64,000 nt of DNA from SZUA-430 sp034440175 (GCA_034440175.1 JAWXBO010000136.1:5781-69780); one strand, 5' to 3'; positions 16,615-26,727 are shown, numbered from the stretch's first letter. The notes: generated from the sequence alone by a model not told the origin. A program made the numbers and translations.

Positions 16615-17490
16615 TTATCGTGTTGGGACGGGTTTCTCGCCGCGATAGTCATAAAACCCGCGTTTGGTTTTCTGTCCAAGCCACCCTGCCTCGACATACT
16701 TCACCATAAGTGGGCATGGCCGGTACTTCGAATCAGCAAGTCCCTCGTAAAGCACCTGCATCACTGACAGGCACGTATCCAGCCCGATGAAATCTGCAAG
16801 CTGAAGCGGGCCCATGGGATGATTGGCGCCCAGTCGCATGGCCGTATCGATGGCATCCACTGTGCCCACGCCTTCATAGAGCGTGTAAACCGCCTCATTG
16901 ATCATCGGCAGCAGGATCCGGTTCACGATGAACGCAGGAAAGTCCTCGGAATTCGCCGAAATTTTTCCCAAACGCTTCACCAGCGCCTGCACCGTGTGAA
17001 AGGTTTCTTCTTCAGTCGCAATCCCGCGAATGAGTTCGACCAGCTGCATCAACGGCACGGGGTTCATAAAATGCAAGCCGATGAACCGCTCCGGGCGGTC
17101 CGTCACGGACGCAAGCCGCGTAATTGAGATCGACGACGTGTTGCTCGCAATCATCGCGCTTTTTGACAGCTTCGGGCACAAATCGATAAAGATTTGGCGT
17201 TTTATTTTCTCGTCTTCTGTGGCGGCTTCTATGGCGAAATCCACTTTGGAGAAATCGTCGAGCGACGACGCAGCAGTGATGCGCTTCATCGCGCTGTCTT
17301 TTTCGGCGTCGCTTATTTTCCCGCGCGCGGCCTGGCGGGACAGGTTCATCGAGATGATCTCGAACGCAGCATCGACTTTTTCGCGTTTAACGTCATGCAT
17401 CATGACGTCATATCCTGCCAGCGCACAAACATGAGCAATCCCGTTGCCCATCTGACCTGCGCCGATAATGCCGATTCGTTGAATTTCCAT
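16615..17490 (-). CDS. 3-hydroxybutyryl-CoA dehydrogenase
   Basis: Interconverts 3-hydroxybutyryl-CoA and acetoacetyl-CoA with NAD(P). The 291-residue protein has the dinucleotide site IGAGQMGNGIAHVCALAG, the SNTSSISI serine loop, the catalytic His in GLHFMNPVPLMQLVELI, and the C-terminal dimerisation domain with NHPMGPLQLADFIGLDTCL; it ends KRGFYDYRGEKPVPTR. Length and motifs fit the Hbd/PaaH family. It follows etfB-etfA on the same strand after 74 bases, a common association. In the context of ccr, ecm and mcd it can feed crotonyl-CoA formation, though it also serves fatty-acid and PHB metabolism. Confidence 0.92.
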   Translation of the reverse strand: MEIQRIGIIGAGQMGNGIAHVCALAGYDVMMHDVKREKVDAAFEIISMNLSRQAARGKISDAEKDSAMKRITAASSLDDFSKVDFAIEAATEDEKIKRQIFIDLCPKLSKSAMIASNTSSISITRLASVTDRPERFIGLHFMNPVPLMQLVELIRGIATEEETFHTVQALVKRLGKISANSEDFPAFIVNRILLPMINEAVYTLYEGVGTVDAIDTAMRLGANHPMGPLQLADFIGLDTCLSVMQVLYEGLADSKYRPCPLMVKYVEAGWLGQKTKRGFYDYRGEKPVPTR

Positions 17491-17564
17491 TTCAGTGTCT
17501 CAAACCCGCTGACTTGAGCGCCTTGTAAGGGACGCCACGTTCACGATGATATAAAATGTTGGCT

Positions 17565-18509
17565 TCAATAACCTTGCTTCTTCAGTTCTTCGTCCAGTTC
17601 CGGCACCGCCTTGAACAGGTCTGCGACCAGCCCGTAATCCGCCACTTGGAAGATCGGCGCTTCTTCGTCTTTGTTGATCGCAACAATGACTTTCGAGTCT
17701 TTCATGCCTGCCAGATGTTGAATGGCGCCCGAAATGCCAACGGCGATATAGAGCTCTGGGGCCACAATCTTGCCGGTCTGCCCGACTTGATAATCGTTTG
17801 GCACAAAGCCGGCATCCACTGCCGCGCGGCTTGCACCAACAGCGGCTTTCAACCGGTCGGCAATTTTCTCGAGCAGATGGAAATTCTCGCCTGATTGCAT
17901 TCCGCGTCCGCCGGAAACCACAACACGTGCACCCGCAAGTTCTGGCCGCTCGGATTTCGACAATTCCTCTCGCACGAATTCGGAGAGGCCGGGGCCTTTT
18001 GCGGCGCCAATTGTTTCAATTGCGGCCGTTCCGGACAACTCGGCAGCCTTGAAGGCGGTCGGGCGAACAGTGATAACTTTCTTCGTGCCGCTTGGCACTT
18101 GCACTTGTTGCATCGCATTGCCCGCATAAATTGGCCGGGTGAAAGTATCGGTGGCATCGACAGACACTATTTCCGAAATCTGCTGCACGTCCAAAGCTGC
18201 CGCCACACGCGGCATATAGCTTTTTCCACTGGGGGATGCGGGGGTAAGAATGGCATCGTACTTGCCCGAAAGTTCAAGAATCAGTGCCGCCATATTTTCG
18301 GCCAGCTGATGCGCATACTGCGTATCGTCGGCAAGCAAAACCTTGGACGCGCCCGCAATCTTCGCCGCCGCATCGGCCACACTGCGTACAGAATGGCCAG
18401 CCACCAGAATGTCGACGGGGCCGCCCAGTGCGATCGCGGCAGTCATGGCTTTGGAAGTTGAATCTTTGAGCGATTTGTTGTCGTGCTCGGCAATCAGAAG
18501 AACGGCCAT
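17565..18509 (-). CDS. etfA: Electron transfer flavoprotein, alpha subunit
   Basis: FAD-binding subunit of ETF, which takes electrons from acyl-CoA dehydrogenases and passes them to ETF:ubiquinone oxidoreductase. The 314-residue sequence has the C-terminal FAD domain with VVSGGRGMQSGENFHLL, VGASRAAVDAGFVP, QVGQTGKIVAPELYIAVG and the Ser/Gly loop ISGAIQHLAGM. It starts one base after the etfB stop, so the pair is translated together. In this window its obvious partner is the methylsuccinyl-CoA dehydrogenase encoded ~3 kb away. Confidence 0.95.
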   Translation of the reverse strand: MAVLLIAEHDNKSLKDSTSKAMTAAIALGGPVDILVAGHSVRSVADAAAKIAGASKVLLADDTQYAHQLAENMAALILELSGKYDAILTPASPSGKSYMPRVAAALDVQQISEIVSVDATDTFTRPIYAGNAMQQVQVPSGTKKVITVRPTAFKAAELSGTAAIETIGAAKGPGLSEFVREELSKSERPELAGARVVVSGGRGMQSGENFHLLEKIADRLKAAVGASRAAVDAGFVPNDYQVGQTGKIVAPELYIAVGISGAIQHLAGMKDSKVIVAINKDEEAPIFQVADYGLVADLFKAVPELDEELKKQGY

Positions 18510-18510
18510 C

Positions 18511-19263
18511 TCAGATAACTCCCGCTTCGTTCTTCAGCTTTTCGACCAGTTCCTGCACCGACTTCACCTTCGTACCGCCTATACGCTTCGCCGGTTCGCT
18601 GACTTTGAGAACCTTCAGGCGTGGCGCCGCATCGACACCGAAATCGGCGGGTGACTTTTCGTCAATCGGCTTCTTCTTTGCCTTCATGATGTTCGGCAGC
18701 GATGCATAGCGCGGCTCATTCAAGCGCAAATCCGTTGTGACGATGGCGGGCAGCTTAAGGCACACGGTTTGCAAACCACCATCTACTTCGCGCGTAACTT
18801 CGGCCTTATCGCCATCTATCACCACTTTCGAAGCAAACGTTCCTTGCGGCCATCCCATCAACTGCGCCAGCATTTGACCGGTTTGATTGCAGTCGTCGTC
18901 TATCGCCTGCTTGTCAAGAATAACAAGTTGCGGACCTTCGGCTTTTGCAATTGCGGCCAGTATCTTTGCGACTGTTAGGGGTTCGACATCCTGTCCGCCT
19001 GTATTTACAAGAATGCCACGATCAGCGCCCATGGCAAGCGCAGTACGGATCGTCTCTTGGGTTTCTTTTGGCCCCACCGACACGGCAATGATCTCCGTGA
19101 CAACACCTTTTTCCTTGAGCCGAATGGCTTCCTCGACACCGATCTCATCGAAGGGGTTCATCGACATCTTTACATTGGCGAGATCGACACCCGTTTGGTC
19201 CGCCTTGACGCGGATCTTCACGTTGTAATCGACGACGCGCTTGATCGCTACAAGCACCTTCAT
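18511..19263 (-). CDS. etfB: Electron transfer flavoprotein, beta subunit
   Basis: Small ETF subunit (250 residues) that binds AMP and docks acyl-CoA dehydrogenases. It begins MKVLVAIKRVVDYNVKIRVK, the standard EtfB start, and shows MNPFDEIGVEEAIRLKEKG, VSVGPKETQETIRTALAMGA and the signature TVCLKLPAIVTTDLRLNEPR. The frame runs further upstream but has no homology before the ATG at 19263. The 209 bases before it, back to the rhomboid gene, contain no gene and should hold the etfBA promoter; I see no confident sigma site there. Confidence 0.95.
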   Translation of the reverse strand: MKVLVAIKRVVDYNVKIRVKADQTGVDLANVKMSMNPFDEIGVEEAIRLKEKGVVTEIIAVSVGPKETQETIRTALAMGADRGILVNTGGQDVEPLTVAKILAAIAKAEGPQLVILDKQAIDDDCNQTGQMLAQLMGWPQGTFASKVVIDGDKAEVTREVDGGLQTVCLKLPAIVTTDLRLNEPRYASLPNIMKAKKKPIDEKSPADFGVDAAPRLKVLKVSEPAKRIGGTKVKSVQELVEKLKNEAGVI

Positions 19264-19472
19264 CCGGCTAATGTCTCCGCTGGGGCCGCGGCCCCTAACA
19301 AACTGGAAAATCACACCCGGTAGACCAAAATCGGCCAAATCACGCCGACAGCGCCCCGAGAATCTTCTGCAATTGTGCGCTGCACAAAATACGTGCAAGT
19401 GCGAAGAGTGTCAACGAATCGTAAGAAAATCTCCCCGGCCCTGCCGAATTTGGCAGCGAACGTATGGGTGGG

Positions 19473-20168
19473 CTAGTTTTGCGACGCACCGCCAAAGGCG
19501 GATTGGCCGCTTCTCTTGAAAACAAAGACCAGCACCACCCCTGCCAGGAAGCCACCGATATGTGCCCACCAGGCAGTGTCGCTGTTGTCCTGCATCCACA
19601 CTGAAAAAATCTGGAAGGCAAACCAGGCGCCGATCATCAGATAGGCTGGAACCTTGAGCGGGATTCGCCCAAAGGCCAGCGTCCACATTTTTACCCGTGG
19701 ATAAAGGATGACGTAAGCCGCGACCACGCCACCAATTGATCCAGAAGCGCCGATAAGCGGACCTTCCGACCCGGGGTTCGCATAGCTGTGTGCCAATCCG
19801 GCGACAACTCCGCATATTAAATAGAACAGTAGAAACCGGAAGAAGCCCATTGCGTCTTCAACGTTGTCGCCGAAAACCCAAAGAAACAGCATGTTCCCGG
19901 CGAGATGCCACCAATCGCCATGCAAGAACATGTAGGTCAGCAAAGTCACTTCAGGGGGAAGCAGCGCAAATTCCGCCGGCAGTTTCGCGTTGCCCAACAA
20001 TGATGTCGGAATCACGCCTGCCGACATCGCAATACGCACGAGTTCGGCTTCGACCAACGAATCTTGCCAGATAAAAACGAACACGTTGATCGCAATCAAC
20101 AACAAGGTGGCGTACTGAAACGAAATGACCTTAAGCGGGTTGTCGTCCTTAAGCGGCAGAAAAACCAT
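19473..20168 (-). CDS. Rhomboid family intramembrane serine protease
   Basis: A 231-residue polytopic membrane protein with about six spans. The rhomboid fold is shown by FLHGDWWHLAGNMLFLWVFG (loop 1 and the H-x-x-x-N helix), the catalytic serine motif IGASGSIGGVVAAY, and the catalytic histidine in WWAHIGGFLAGV. Both members of the Ser-His dyad are present, so it should be active in cleaving membrane proteins within or near the bilayer. Substrates are unknown. It stands alone, transcribed separately from the etf genes. Confidence 0.9.
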   Translation of the reverse strand: MVFLPLKDDNPLKVISFQYATLLLIAINVFVFIWQDSLVEAELVRIAMSAGVIPTSLLGNAKLPAEFALLPPEVTLLTYMFLHGDWWHLAGNMLFLWVFGDNVEDAMGFFRFLLFYLICGVVAGLAHSYANPGSEGPLIGASGSIGGVVAAYVILYPRVKMWTLAFGRIPLKVPAYLMIGAWFAFQIFSVWMQDNSDTAWWAHIGGFLAGVVLVFVFKRSGQSAFGGASQN

Positions 20169-20244
20169 GAGCGCCTCAGTGTGCTAGAGCTGACCGTTGA
20201 GCCATACCCTACCGGACTGGAATGCAACAGGCGATAAGAATGAA

Positions 20245-20745
20245 CTAAGCCTTAAGCATGGCACGCACATCGTCCACTACGCGCAGCCAATTATCGACGT
20301 GACGCTTTAAGTTCGCCAAAGAAACGCCGTCCTTGATATTGATGGAATAATCGAACATGAACGTCTTTCCGTCCTTCGCAATGTAAGCACGGCCAAAGAC
20401 GAATTTTTGATTGTAGATATTCGCGGCGTCCAACGTGGTCTTTTTACTCAACTCCCATTGCGCCAGAAACTGTAAATTGTTGCAACGCCGGTTGCCCGCT
20501 CCGACGCCTTCGCAGTCGTACATATTGACGTAAAACTCAGTACCCTTCGGCGCTTTGGCTTTAAGCCATGGATCGGTTTCATTTTCCGTTGCGTCTCTAA
20601 CGGTCATGCCATGCGACGTTAAAATTTTTTCCAACTCAGCGCGCGTCACGCCCTTCTCGAATGACACGGATGCTGTTTCGGCTGCAAGAACCGGGTTGCA
20701 AATGCCAGCAATCACAATGCACACGCCAATGAAAATCTTGCGCAT
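20245..20745 (-). CDS. Secreted YbjN-domain-like protein
   Basis: A 166-residue protein with a clear signal peptide (MRKIFIGVCIVIAGICNPVLA, cleavage after VLA at about 20-21). The mature part (FEKGVTRAELEKILTSHGMT ... NNLQFLAQWEL ... KFVFGRAYI ... FMFDYSINIKDGVSLANLKR) has the alternating helix-strand pattern of YbjN/type III chaperone-like domains, here exported. Two cysteines (DCEGVGAGNRRCNN) could form a disulphide. Function unknown. The ATG at 20745 is chosen for its GGAGAG ribosome site and the signal peptide; a longer upstream frame exists without support. Confidence 0.68.
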   Translation of the reverse strand: MRKIFIGVCIVIAGICNPVLAAETASVSFEKGVTRAELEKILTSHGMTVRDATENETDPWLKAKAPKGTEFYVNMYDCEGVGAGNRRCNNLQFLAQWELSKKTTLDAANIYNQKFVFGRAYIAKDGKTFMFDYSINIKDGVSLANLKRHVDNWLRVVDDVRAMLKA

Positions 20746-20823
20746 AAAATCTCTCCGTATGAAATCGTCGCGTCTGGCCACGAAAACTAGCCGCCCCGGA
20801 CTCAATTGCAACTAACGCAATTT

Positions 20824-21390
20824 TTAAATGCGGTTAGCGCCAGGTACCCACAGCACATCACCCCGTGACAAATTAGCATAACGTGCGGCGACAAAAAGAA
20901 AATCCGACAAGCGGTTGGAATATTTGACGGCCGCCGCTCCAACCGGTTCGCTTTGTGCAAGCTTGACGATCAAGCGTTCGGCCCGGCGGCACACTGTGCG
21001 CGCAACATGCAGATGTGCGGCCAACGCAGTGCCACCCGGAAGCACGAACGAACGCAGGGGCTGCAAGGCTTCATTCATCTCATCGATTTCACGCTCCAGC
21101 CGGTCAACCTGGGCATCGACGATGCGCAATGCCTTTGCGGCAATCTCGCTCCCGTCTTCTGGCACGCAAAGATCCGCACCCAAATCGAAGAGGTCATTTT
21201 GCACCCGTGCCAGCATGACATCGAGCTCGCCCTCAGCATGGAGCCGCGCCACTCCCACACAGGCATTCGTCTCGTCAACCGTGCCATAGGCCTCGATGCG
21301 TACATCGAATTTCTTGACACGCTTGCCTGAGCCAAGTCCGGTTTCGCCCTTGTCACCTGTGCGTGTGTAGATACGATTGAGGACGACCAT
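20824..21390 (-). CDS. Corrinoid adenosyltransferase (PduO type)
   Basis: Transfers adenosyl from ATP to cob(I)alamin to make adenosylcobalamin. The 188-residue sequence carries the ATP loop TRTGDKGETGLGSG at the N-terminus, AYGTVDETNA, and the C-terminal helices HLHVARTVCRRAER and YSNRLSDFLFVAARY that form the trimer active site. The ATG at 21390 gives the usual MVVLNRIYTRTGDKG start. It lies 10 bases after a small twin-transmembrane protein gene and close to mcd. AdoCbl made here is needed by Ecm and NrdJ, both encoded in this window. The human relative is MMAB. Confidence 0.93.
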   Translation of the reverse strand: MVVLNRIYTRTGDKGETGLGSGKRVKKFDVRIEAYGTVDETNACVGVARLHAEGELDVMLARVQNDLFDLGADLCVPEDGSEIAAKALRIVDAQVDRLEREIDEMNEALQPLRSFVLPGGTALAAHLHVARTVCRRAERLIVKLAQSEPVGAAAVKYSNRLSDFLFVAARYANLSRGDVLWVPGANRI

Positions 21391-21400
21391 TTCCGTTTCC

Positions 21401-21604
21401 TTATTGAGGACCGCGCCCGGAAAAATAAAGCACAGCCATAACCACGATGATGGCCACAAACTGTGCGACGACGCGGTACCGCATGAGTTTATTCGAGTAA
21501 GATCGGGAAAAATCAGCACCCCGGAACAGGCTGTAAAGTCCAGCGGCCAACACTCCCGCCACGATCAGGATCGCGATACCGATCAAAAGTTTGCCTTCAA
21601 ACAT
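21401..21604 (-). CDS. Small twin-transmembrane (HIG1-like) protein
   Basis: A 67-residue protein of two hydrophobic helices (about 6-26 and 44-63) separated by a basic loop containing SRSYSNKLMRYRVVAQF, a layout found in small HIG1-domain/twin-transmembrane proteins that sit next to adenosyltransferase genes in many alphaproteobacteria. I choose the second ATG (MFEGKLLIGI) because AAGG lies about 7 bases before it; the first ATG, two codons upstream, is too close to that site. Function unknown; mitochondrial relatives affect respiratory complexes. It precedes the adenosyltransferase by 10 bases. Confidence 0.72.
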   Translation of the reverse strand: MFEGKLLIGIAILIVAGVLAAGLYSLFRGADFSRSYSNKLMRYRVVAQFVAIIVVMAVLYFSGRGPQ

Positions 21605-21654
21605 GCTCATGCCTTACCGCGTAAGGATGGGCCCTGCAACATCAAGTCGCGTCG

Positions 21655-23304
21655 CTAGTTCCCGTCTTCAAGCAATCGCCGCGCAATCACCTGCGCCTGT
21701 ATTTCTGCAGCACCTTCAAAGATGTTCAATATCCGCGCATCGCACAACACCCGGCTCACCGGGTATTCCAGCGCAAATCCGTTGCCGCCATGGATTTGCA
21801 CCGCGCTATCGGCAGCGGCCCATGCCACGCGCGCGGCCAGCAGCTTGGCCATACCTGCCTCAAGATCACAGCGCCGTCCGGCATCTTTCTCTCGTGCCGC
21901 AAAATAAGTCAGCTGCCGCGCCACCATGATCTCGACCGCCATCATAACGATCTTGTTGGAGACACGCCCGAACCCGTAAATGGCTTTGCCAAACTGCTGC
22001 CGGTCCAGCGCATAACGCAACCCAAGATCCATCGCTGATTGCGCAACACCGATCGCACGTGCCGCTGTTTGAATGCGCGCAGACTCAAATGTCACCATCA
22101 ATTGCTTGAAGCCCTGACCTTCCGCACCGCCCAGCAGATTCGCGTGCGGCACCTCAAAGCCATCGAACCCGATCTCATATTCCTTCATGCCGCGATAGCC
22201 GAGCACTTTGATCTCGCCGCCACTCATGCCTTTCGCAGGAAAGGGGTTGGCTTCTGAGCCGCGCGGTTTGGGCGCCAGGAGCATCGACAACCCTTTGTAT
22301 CCCGGTGCGTTTGGATTGGTGCGCACCAGCAACGTCATCATATCGGCGCGCGCCGCATGCGTTATCCAGGTCTTGTTGCCGGTGATTTTCCAGGTGTCGC
22401 CTTCCCGCGTAGCCCGCGTTCGCAAACTTCCCAGATCGGAACCGGTGTTGGGTTCGGTGAATACAGCCGTCGGCAAAATGGCGCCCGAAGCTATTTTCGG
22501 CAGCCAGTATTTTTTCTGCTCGTCAGTACCGCCACCCAGGATAAGTTCAGCCGCAATCTCTGATCGCGTGCCTAACGATCCCACACCGATGTAGCCGCGC
22601 GAAAGCTCTTCGGAGACAACGCACATAGCCGTCTTGCCAAGCCCGGCACCGCCAAAACTCTCCGGAATCGTCAACCCAAAAACACCAAGTGCGCTCATGT
22701 CTTCGATCACCGAAAGCGGGATCAGTTCGTCTTTCAGATGCCACGAATGAGCGAACGGCGCCACACGGTCAGTGACAAATTTGCGAAACTGATCGCGCAC
22801 GAGGCTCATATCGTCGTCAAGCGCAACATCGCCAAACGTGATGGCGGTGTCTTGTGACGCGATCAACAACGCCAGTGCCGCTTTGACTTCATGGCAAAAC
22901 CCGTCGGCAATCAAATCGGCGACGGCGCCCGAATGAAAGCGCGCGGCGTCGGCATTCGATACTCCCAGATCTGAAAGCCGGACGATTTCGCTTTGGCTCA
23001 TCGCAATGCCGCCGGAAATCTGCGTGCAGTACTCTCCAAATGCCGCACTCAGGATCAATTGCTCGATCTCGCCGAATTTGCCTTCAACTTCCAGCCGTTC
23101 TGCCCATCGCTGCATTTGCCGCAAAGCTTCGACATACGTCGAAAGCCATGCAAATCCGTGTGCGGCATGTTGTGCGTTGTCGATGCCCTTCGCCGCGTTG
23201 ATCACACCACGAACGCCACTCTTGGCCTTCAGATGAACGGTTTCTATGGCAACCACGGCTGCCCTGACTTGGGCAAGAAGCATTTTTGAATTCACACCGG
23301 TCAT
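21655..23304 (-). CDS. mcd: (2S)-methylsuccinyl-CoA dehydrogenase
   Basis: FAD enzyme of the ethylmalonyl-CoA pathway that oxidises (2S)-methylsuccinyl-CoA to mesaconyl-CoA. The 549-residue protein is longer than ordinary acyl-CoA dehydrogenases because of an N-terminal helical extension of about 150 residues, which is the hallmark of Mcd. The dehydrogenase core follows: FTEPNTGSDLGSLRTRA, TGNKTWITHAARADMM, RQQFGKAIYGFGRV and the C-terminal QIHGGNGFALEYPVSR. ATG at 23304 overlaps the exoD stop by 4 bases. Assignment is strengthened by ccr and ecm nearby. Electrons should leave through EtfAB. Confidence 0.88.
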   Translation of the reverse strand: MTGVNSKMLLAQVRAAVVAIETVHLKAKSGVRGVINAAKGIDNAQHAAHGFAWLSTYVEALRQMQRWAERLEVEGKFGEIEQLILSAAFGEYCTQISGGIAMSQSEIVRLSDLGVSNADAARFHSGAVADLIADGFCHEVKAALALLIASQDTAITFGDVALDDDMSLVRDQFRKFVTDRVAPFAHSWHLKDELIPLSVIEDMSALGVFGLTIPESFGGAGLGKTAMCVVSEELSRGYIGVGSLGTRSEIAAELILGGGTDEQKKYWLPKIASGAILPTAVFTEPNTGSDLGSLRTRATREGDTWKITGNKTWITHAARADMMTLLVRTNPNAPGYKGLSMLLAPKPRGSEANPFPAKGMSGGEIKVLGYRGMKEYEIGFDGFEVPHANLLGGAEGQGFKQLMVTFESARIQTAARAIGVAQSAMDLGLRYALDRQQFGKAIYGFGRVSNKIVMMAVEIMVARQLTYFAAREKDAGRRCDLEAGMAKLLAARVAWAAADSAVQIHGGNGFALEYPVSRVLCDARILNIFEGAAEIQAQVIARRLLEDGN

Positions 23305-23975
23305 GCCGCCACTTTCGCCAACCAATCCAAGGCCCAAGCCCAACTCTCGGTCAAATGCTCCCACACCCATGGCAGCACTTCAGTGATAACCAGGTGCAGA
23401 CCCAGCCAGCCGATGTAGAGCGCAATCATCGACCCTACAACACCGGCGAACACCAACAGACCATCGCGCTCGATAATTGCTATCGACATAAAGGCAATTG
23501 CCACACCCGGCGGAAAATTGGTCCCGGGCCCTGGTAGCGCGATGACGATAGCGAGAACAAAAACGAGCAGCCCCAACAGCCGTTCACCCAGCCTGCCGAC
23601 GATGAACTGAAAGCGCGGTTTGCAGATTGTCTCAACCCATCGCAACGCTGGAACGGCGCGCCGGATCGATTTCTCAAGATCGGTCTTGAGGAAACTGCGC
23701 TTTGCGATGCTCTTGGGCAGCCAGGGCGTGCGGTACCCGGCCAGCATCTGTAGACCAAAGAACAGCAGGGGGATCGAAAAAATGGTGGCAAATCCCGGTG
23801 GCGCGATCGCGCAAGCCACGCCAAACAGCAGAAGCAAGAAGCCAAAACTGCGCTCGCCCAAAGCGTCCATAAGGTCTTGCAGGCTCATCCGTTCGCCCGG
23901 GAAATCACGCACAATGGCGAGCAATGCTTCGGACGTTGAGCGGTGGCTGGTTGTGCCGGTCATCTTCGATATCAT
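23301..23975 (-). CDS. ExoD family membrane protein
   Basis: A 224-residue integral membrane protein of the ExoD (exopolysaccharide synthesis) family. It has a soluble N-terminus, then SFGFLLLLFGVACAIAPPGF, a central LLGLLVFVLAIVIALPGPGTN segment with the family's PGPGTNFPP turn, and two further hydrophobic helices (about 180-210). In rhizobia exoD mutants have altered exopolysaccharide and alkali sensitivity; the molecular role is unknown. The start overlaps the GNAT gene's stop and its stop overlaps mcd, so GNAT, exoD-like and mcd look translationally coupled. Confidence 0.82.
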   Translation of the reverse strand: MISKMTGTTSHRSTSEALLAIVRDFPGERMSLQDLMDALGERSFGFLLLLFGVACAIAPPGFATIFSIPLLFFGLQMLAGYRTPWLPKSIAKRSFLKTDLEKSIRRAVPALRWVETICKPRFQFIVGRLGERLLGLLVFVLAIVIALPGPGTNFPPGVAIAFMSIAIIERDGLLVFAGVVGSMIALYIGWLGLHLVITEVLPWVWEHLTESWAWALDWLAKVAA

Positions 23976-24529
23976 AAACTCAGTCGCAGGATTGGGCGTT
24001 TGGGATCTTCGCGGACAGTCTCGAATCCCAGACCAAGGTACGTCGATTCAGGTCCGTTCCACAACTCGCTTGCATCGGACGCGCCGCGTTTGGGATAGGC
24101 ATCGATAGTGCGCGCCCCTCGCAAACGCAAATCCGAGACGATCAGCCCAAGAGCTTTTTGCACACAGCCCATCCGCCGGAACCTTGGCAAGATCAGCACG
24201 CATCCGATCATCCATGCATCGTCATCGCATGGGATGTTGAACTGCGCCGCGAGCTTGACGAAAGCATCTCGCTTCCAGGCCTGAACCCAGCCCGCGAGCG
24301 CGTTGTCCGCGTAGATCAGGTAGCCGTCGTGGATGCCACTTTTGAACAACGCCGCGCGTAATGCCGCGTTGTCGTCCGTTGTGCGCTCGGTCCAGTGTTG
24401 CCATGTCGGAACCCACCACGTGACGCAGTGACACCAACCACTGCCGGTGGCGTCGCAGTGCACGCGATGAAATTCGACTTCGCTCTCGTGCGAGAGGCGT
24501 TTGATGGAGATGGCTGGCGCGATGCTCAC
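23972..24529 (-). CDS. GNAT family N-acetyltransferase
   Basis: A ~185-residue acetyltransferase-like protein. The acetyl-CoA site is recognisable as IGCVLILPRFRRMGCVQKAL (the R/Q-x-x-G-x-A loop is degenerate), followed by a strand-helix with TIDAYPKRG and the closing GLGFETVRED. The substrate is unknown. I start at the GTG at 24529 because the frame further upstream runs through a perfect hairpin that ends the DUF992 gene; the ATG at 24604 would put that hairpin inside the gene. Stop overlaps the exoD-like start by 4 bases. Confidence 0.72.
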   Translation of the reverse strand: MSIAPAISIKRLSHESEVEFHRVHCDATGSGWCHCVTWWVPTWQHWTERTTDDNAALRAALFKSGIHDGYLIYADNALAGWVQAWKRDAFVKLAAQFNIPCDDDAWMIGCVLILPRFRRMGCVQKALGLIVSDLRLRGARTIDAYPKRGASDASELWNGPESTYLGLGFETVREDPKRPILRLSL

Positions 24530-24567
24530 GCGCAAGACGATAGCATGCAGAATCCATCGGGGAAAGC

Positions 24568-24601
24568 ACCGGCCCTCCGCGCCAAAGCGCGAAGGGCCGG
24601 T
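24568..24601 (-). terminator. GC-rich hairpin after the DUF992 gene
   Basis: Arms 24568-24582 and 24587-24601 pair with one internal mismatch around a CAAA loop. It begins 18 bases after the DUF992 stop on the minus strand. The following minus-strand bases are only weakly T-rich, so it may act as a terminator or as an RNA-stabilising stem. Confidence 0.55.
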
Positions 24602-24618
24602 CAAAGGTATATTGAGGA

Positions 24619-25089
24619 CTAGAAATGCTTCAACGAGATTGAAGCAACGCCCGCTGCCAAATTCACACCCGTTCCGCCTTCGACACTCACAGGCTGCAGC
24701 GTGATCGACTTGTCGAAGCCGCCGATGAGCACGTTGACGCCTGCGCCAACGCCAACAGCAACACTGGCGGACGCCCCGGCATACTCGCCGTCAAGTGCGT
24801 CTTTGCCGACATCGGACGTTGGTGCAATCACCGCCCATACCATTGTCGCACCGTCGCTGTAGCCAAGATCAATGCCAACTTTTTGAATGTCGCCCATATA
24901 ACGTTCAGGCTTGCCCCTCGAGGGCGCATAGGAACAACGTAACGCTTTCGTCGAGCCGACGATGTAACTCCAGCCTGGTTCCACCTTGCATGTGAGCAAG
25001 CCGACTTTCACTCCGGCATTTGCCGCTTGTGCCGGTGCGGCGCCGAGCATCAACGCGGCAACACCTGCACTTAGGAATAATTTCATCAT
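24619..25089 (-). CDS. Secreted DUF992 family protein
   Basis: A 156-residue exported protein: MMKLFLSAGVAALMLGAAPA is a signal peptide with cleavage after AQA (~22). The mature domain begins AGVKVGLLTCKVEPGWSYIVG, with CSYAPSRGKPERYMGDI and a glycine/alanine/valine-rich C-terminal half, matching DUF992, a small periplasmic family of Rhizobiales-type genomes with unknown function. The two cysteines (LLTCKV, ALRCSY) probably form a disulphide. It follows ccr on the same strand but a terminator lies between them, so it is likely transcribed alone. Confidence 0.85.
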   Translation of the reverse strand: MMKLFLSAGVAALMLGAAPAQAANAGVKVGLLTCKVEPGWSYIVGSTKALRCSYAPSRGKPERYMGDIQKVGIDLGYSDGATMVWAVIAPTSDVGKDALDGEYAGASASVAVGVGAGVNVLIGGFDKSITLQPVSVEGGTGVNLAAGVASISLKHF

Positions 25090-25111
25090 AAAGGTTCTCT
25101 CCTCGGAACAA

Positions 25112-25132
25112 AAGTGCCTCTACCAGGCACTT
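25112..25132 (-). terminator. Rho-independent terminator after ccr
   Basis: On the minus strand an 8-base stem (AAGTGCCT / AGGCACTT) with a 5-base loop is followed by TTGTTCC, giving TTTTG after the stem. It lies about 117 bases past the ccr stop and just before the DUF992 ribosome site, and is best read as the ccr terminator. Confidence 0.6.
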
Positions 25133-25248
25133 GGGAGATAACGTCAGGAGGGGTTCAAAGTTCCGAGCGTTAACCGCGCCCGTGCAGACATCGCAGCAAT
25201 TTGCTGCGCCATATCGCCCCGAACCGTTTCAGCGAATCCGCATTGGTG

Positions 25249-26541
<1,293 letters not shown>

Positions 26542-26727
26542 GATGTCCTCGATGATATTTGTGACAGTTCTAAACGCCGAATATCACCGAGTCGTTGTGC
26601 GTCGCAATATAAACCGTCGTGGGTTTCACCTGAAAATGTCAAACAGGTTTAATAAAATTACAAAGTTTATAGTTATTTCGTATTTTTATACCCAATGATG
26701 CTGCAATGCAACACTGGCGCCTTTGTC

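Noticed and set aside
17491..17564. Coding-like frame VIEANILYHRERGVPYKAL in the etfA-hbd gap
   Set aside because: Only 26 codons, no start codon of its own, and no family known to me; probably chance.
26597..26642. TTGACA and TATATT on the minus strand upstream of ccr as a promoter
   Set aside because: The spacing is about 25 bases instead of 16-18, so they do not form a sigma-70 promoter together.
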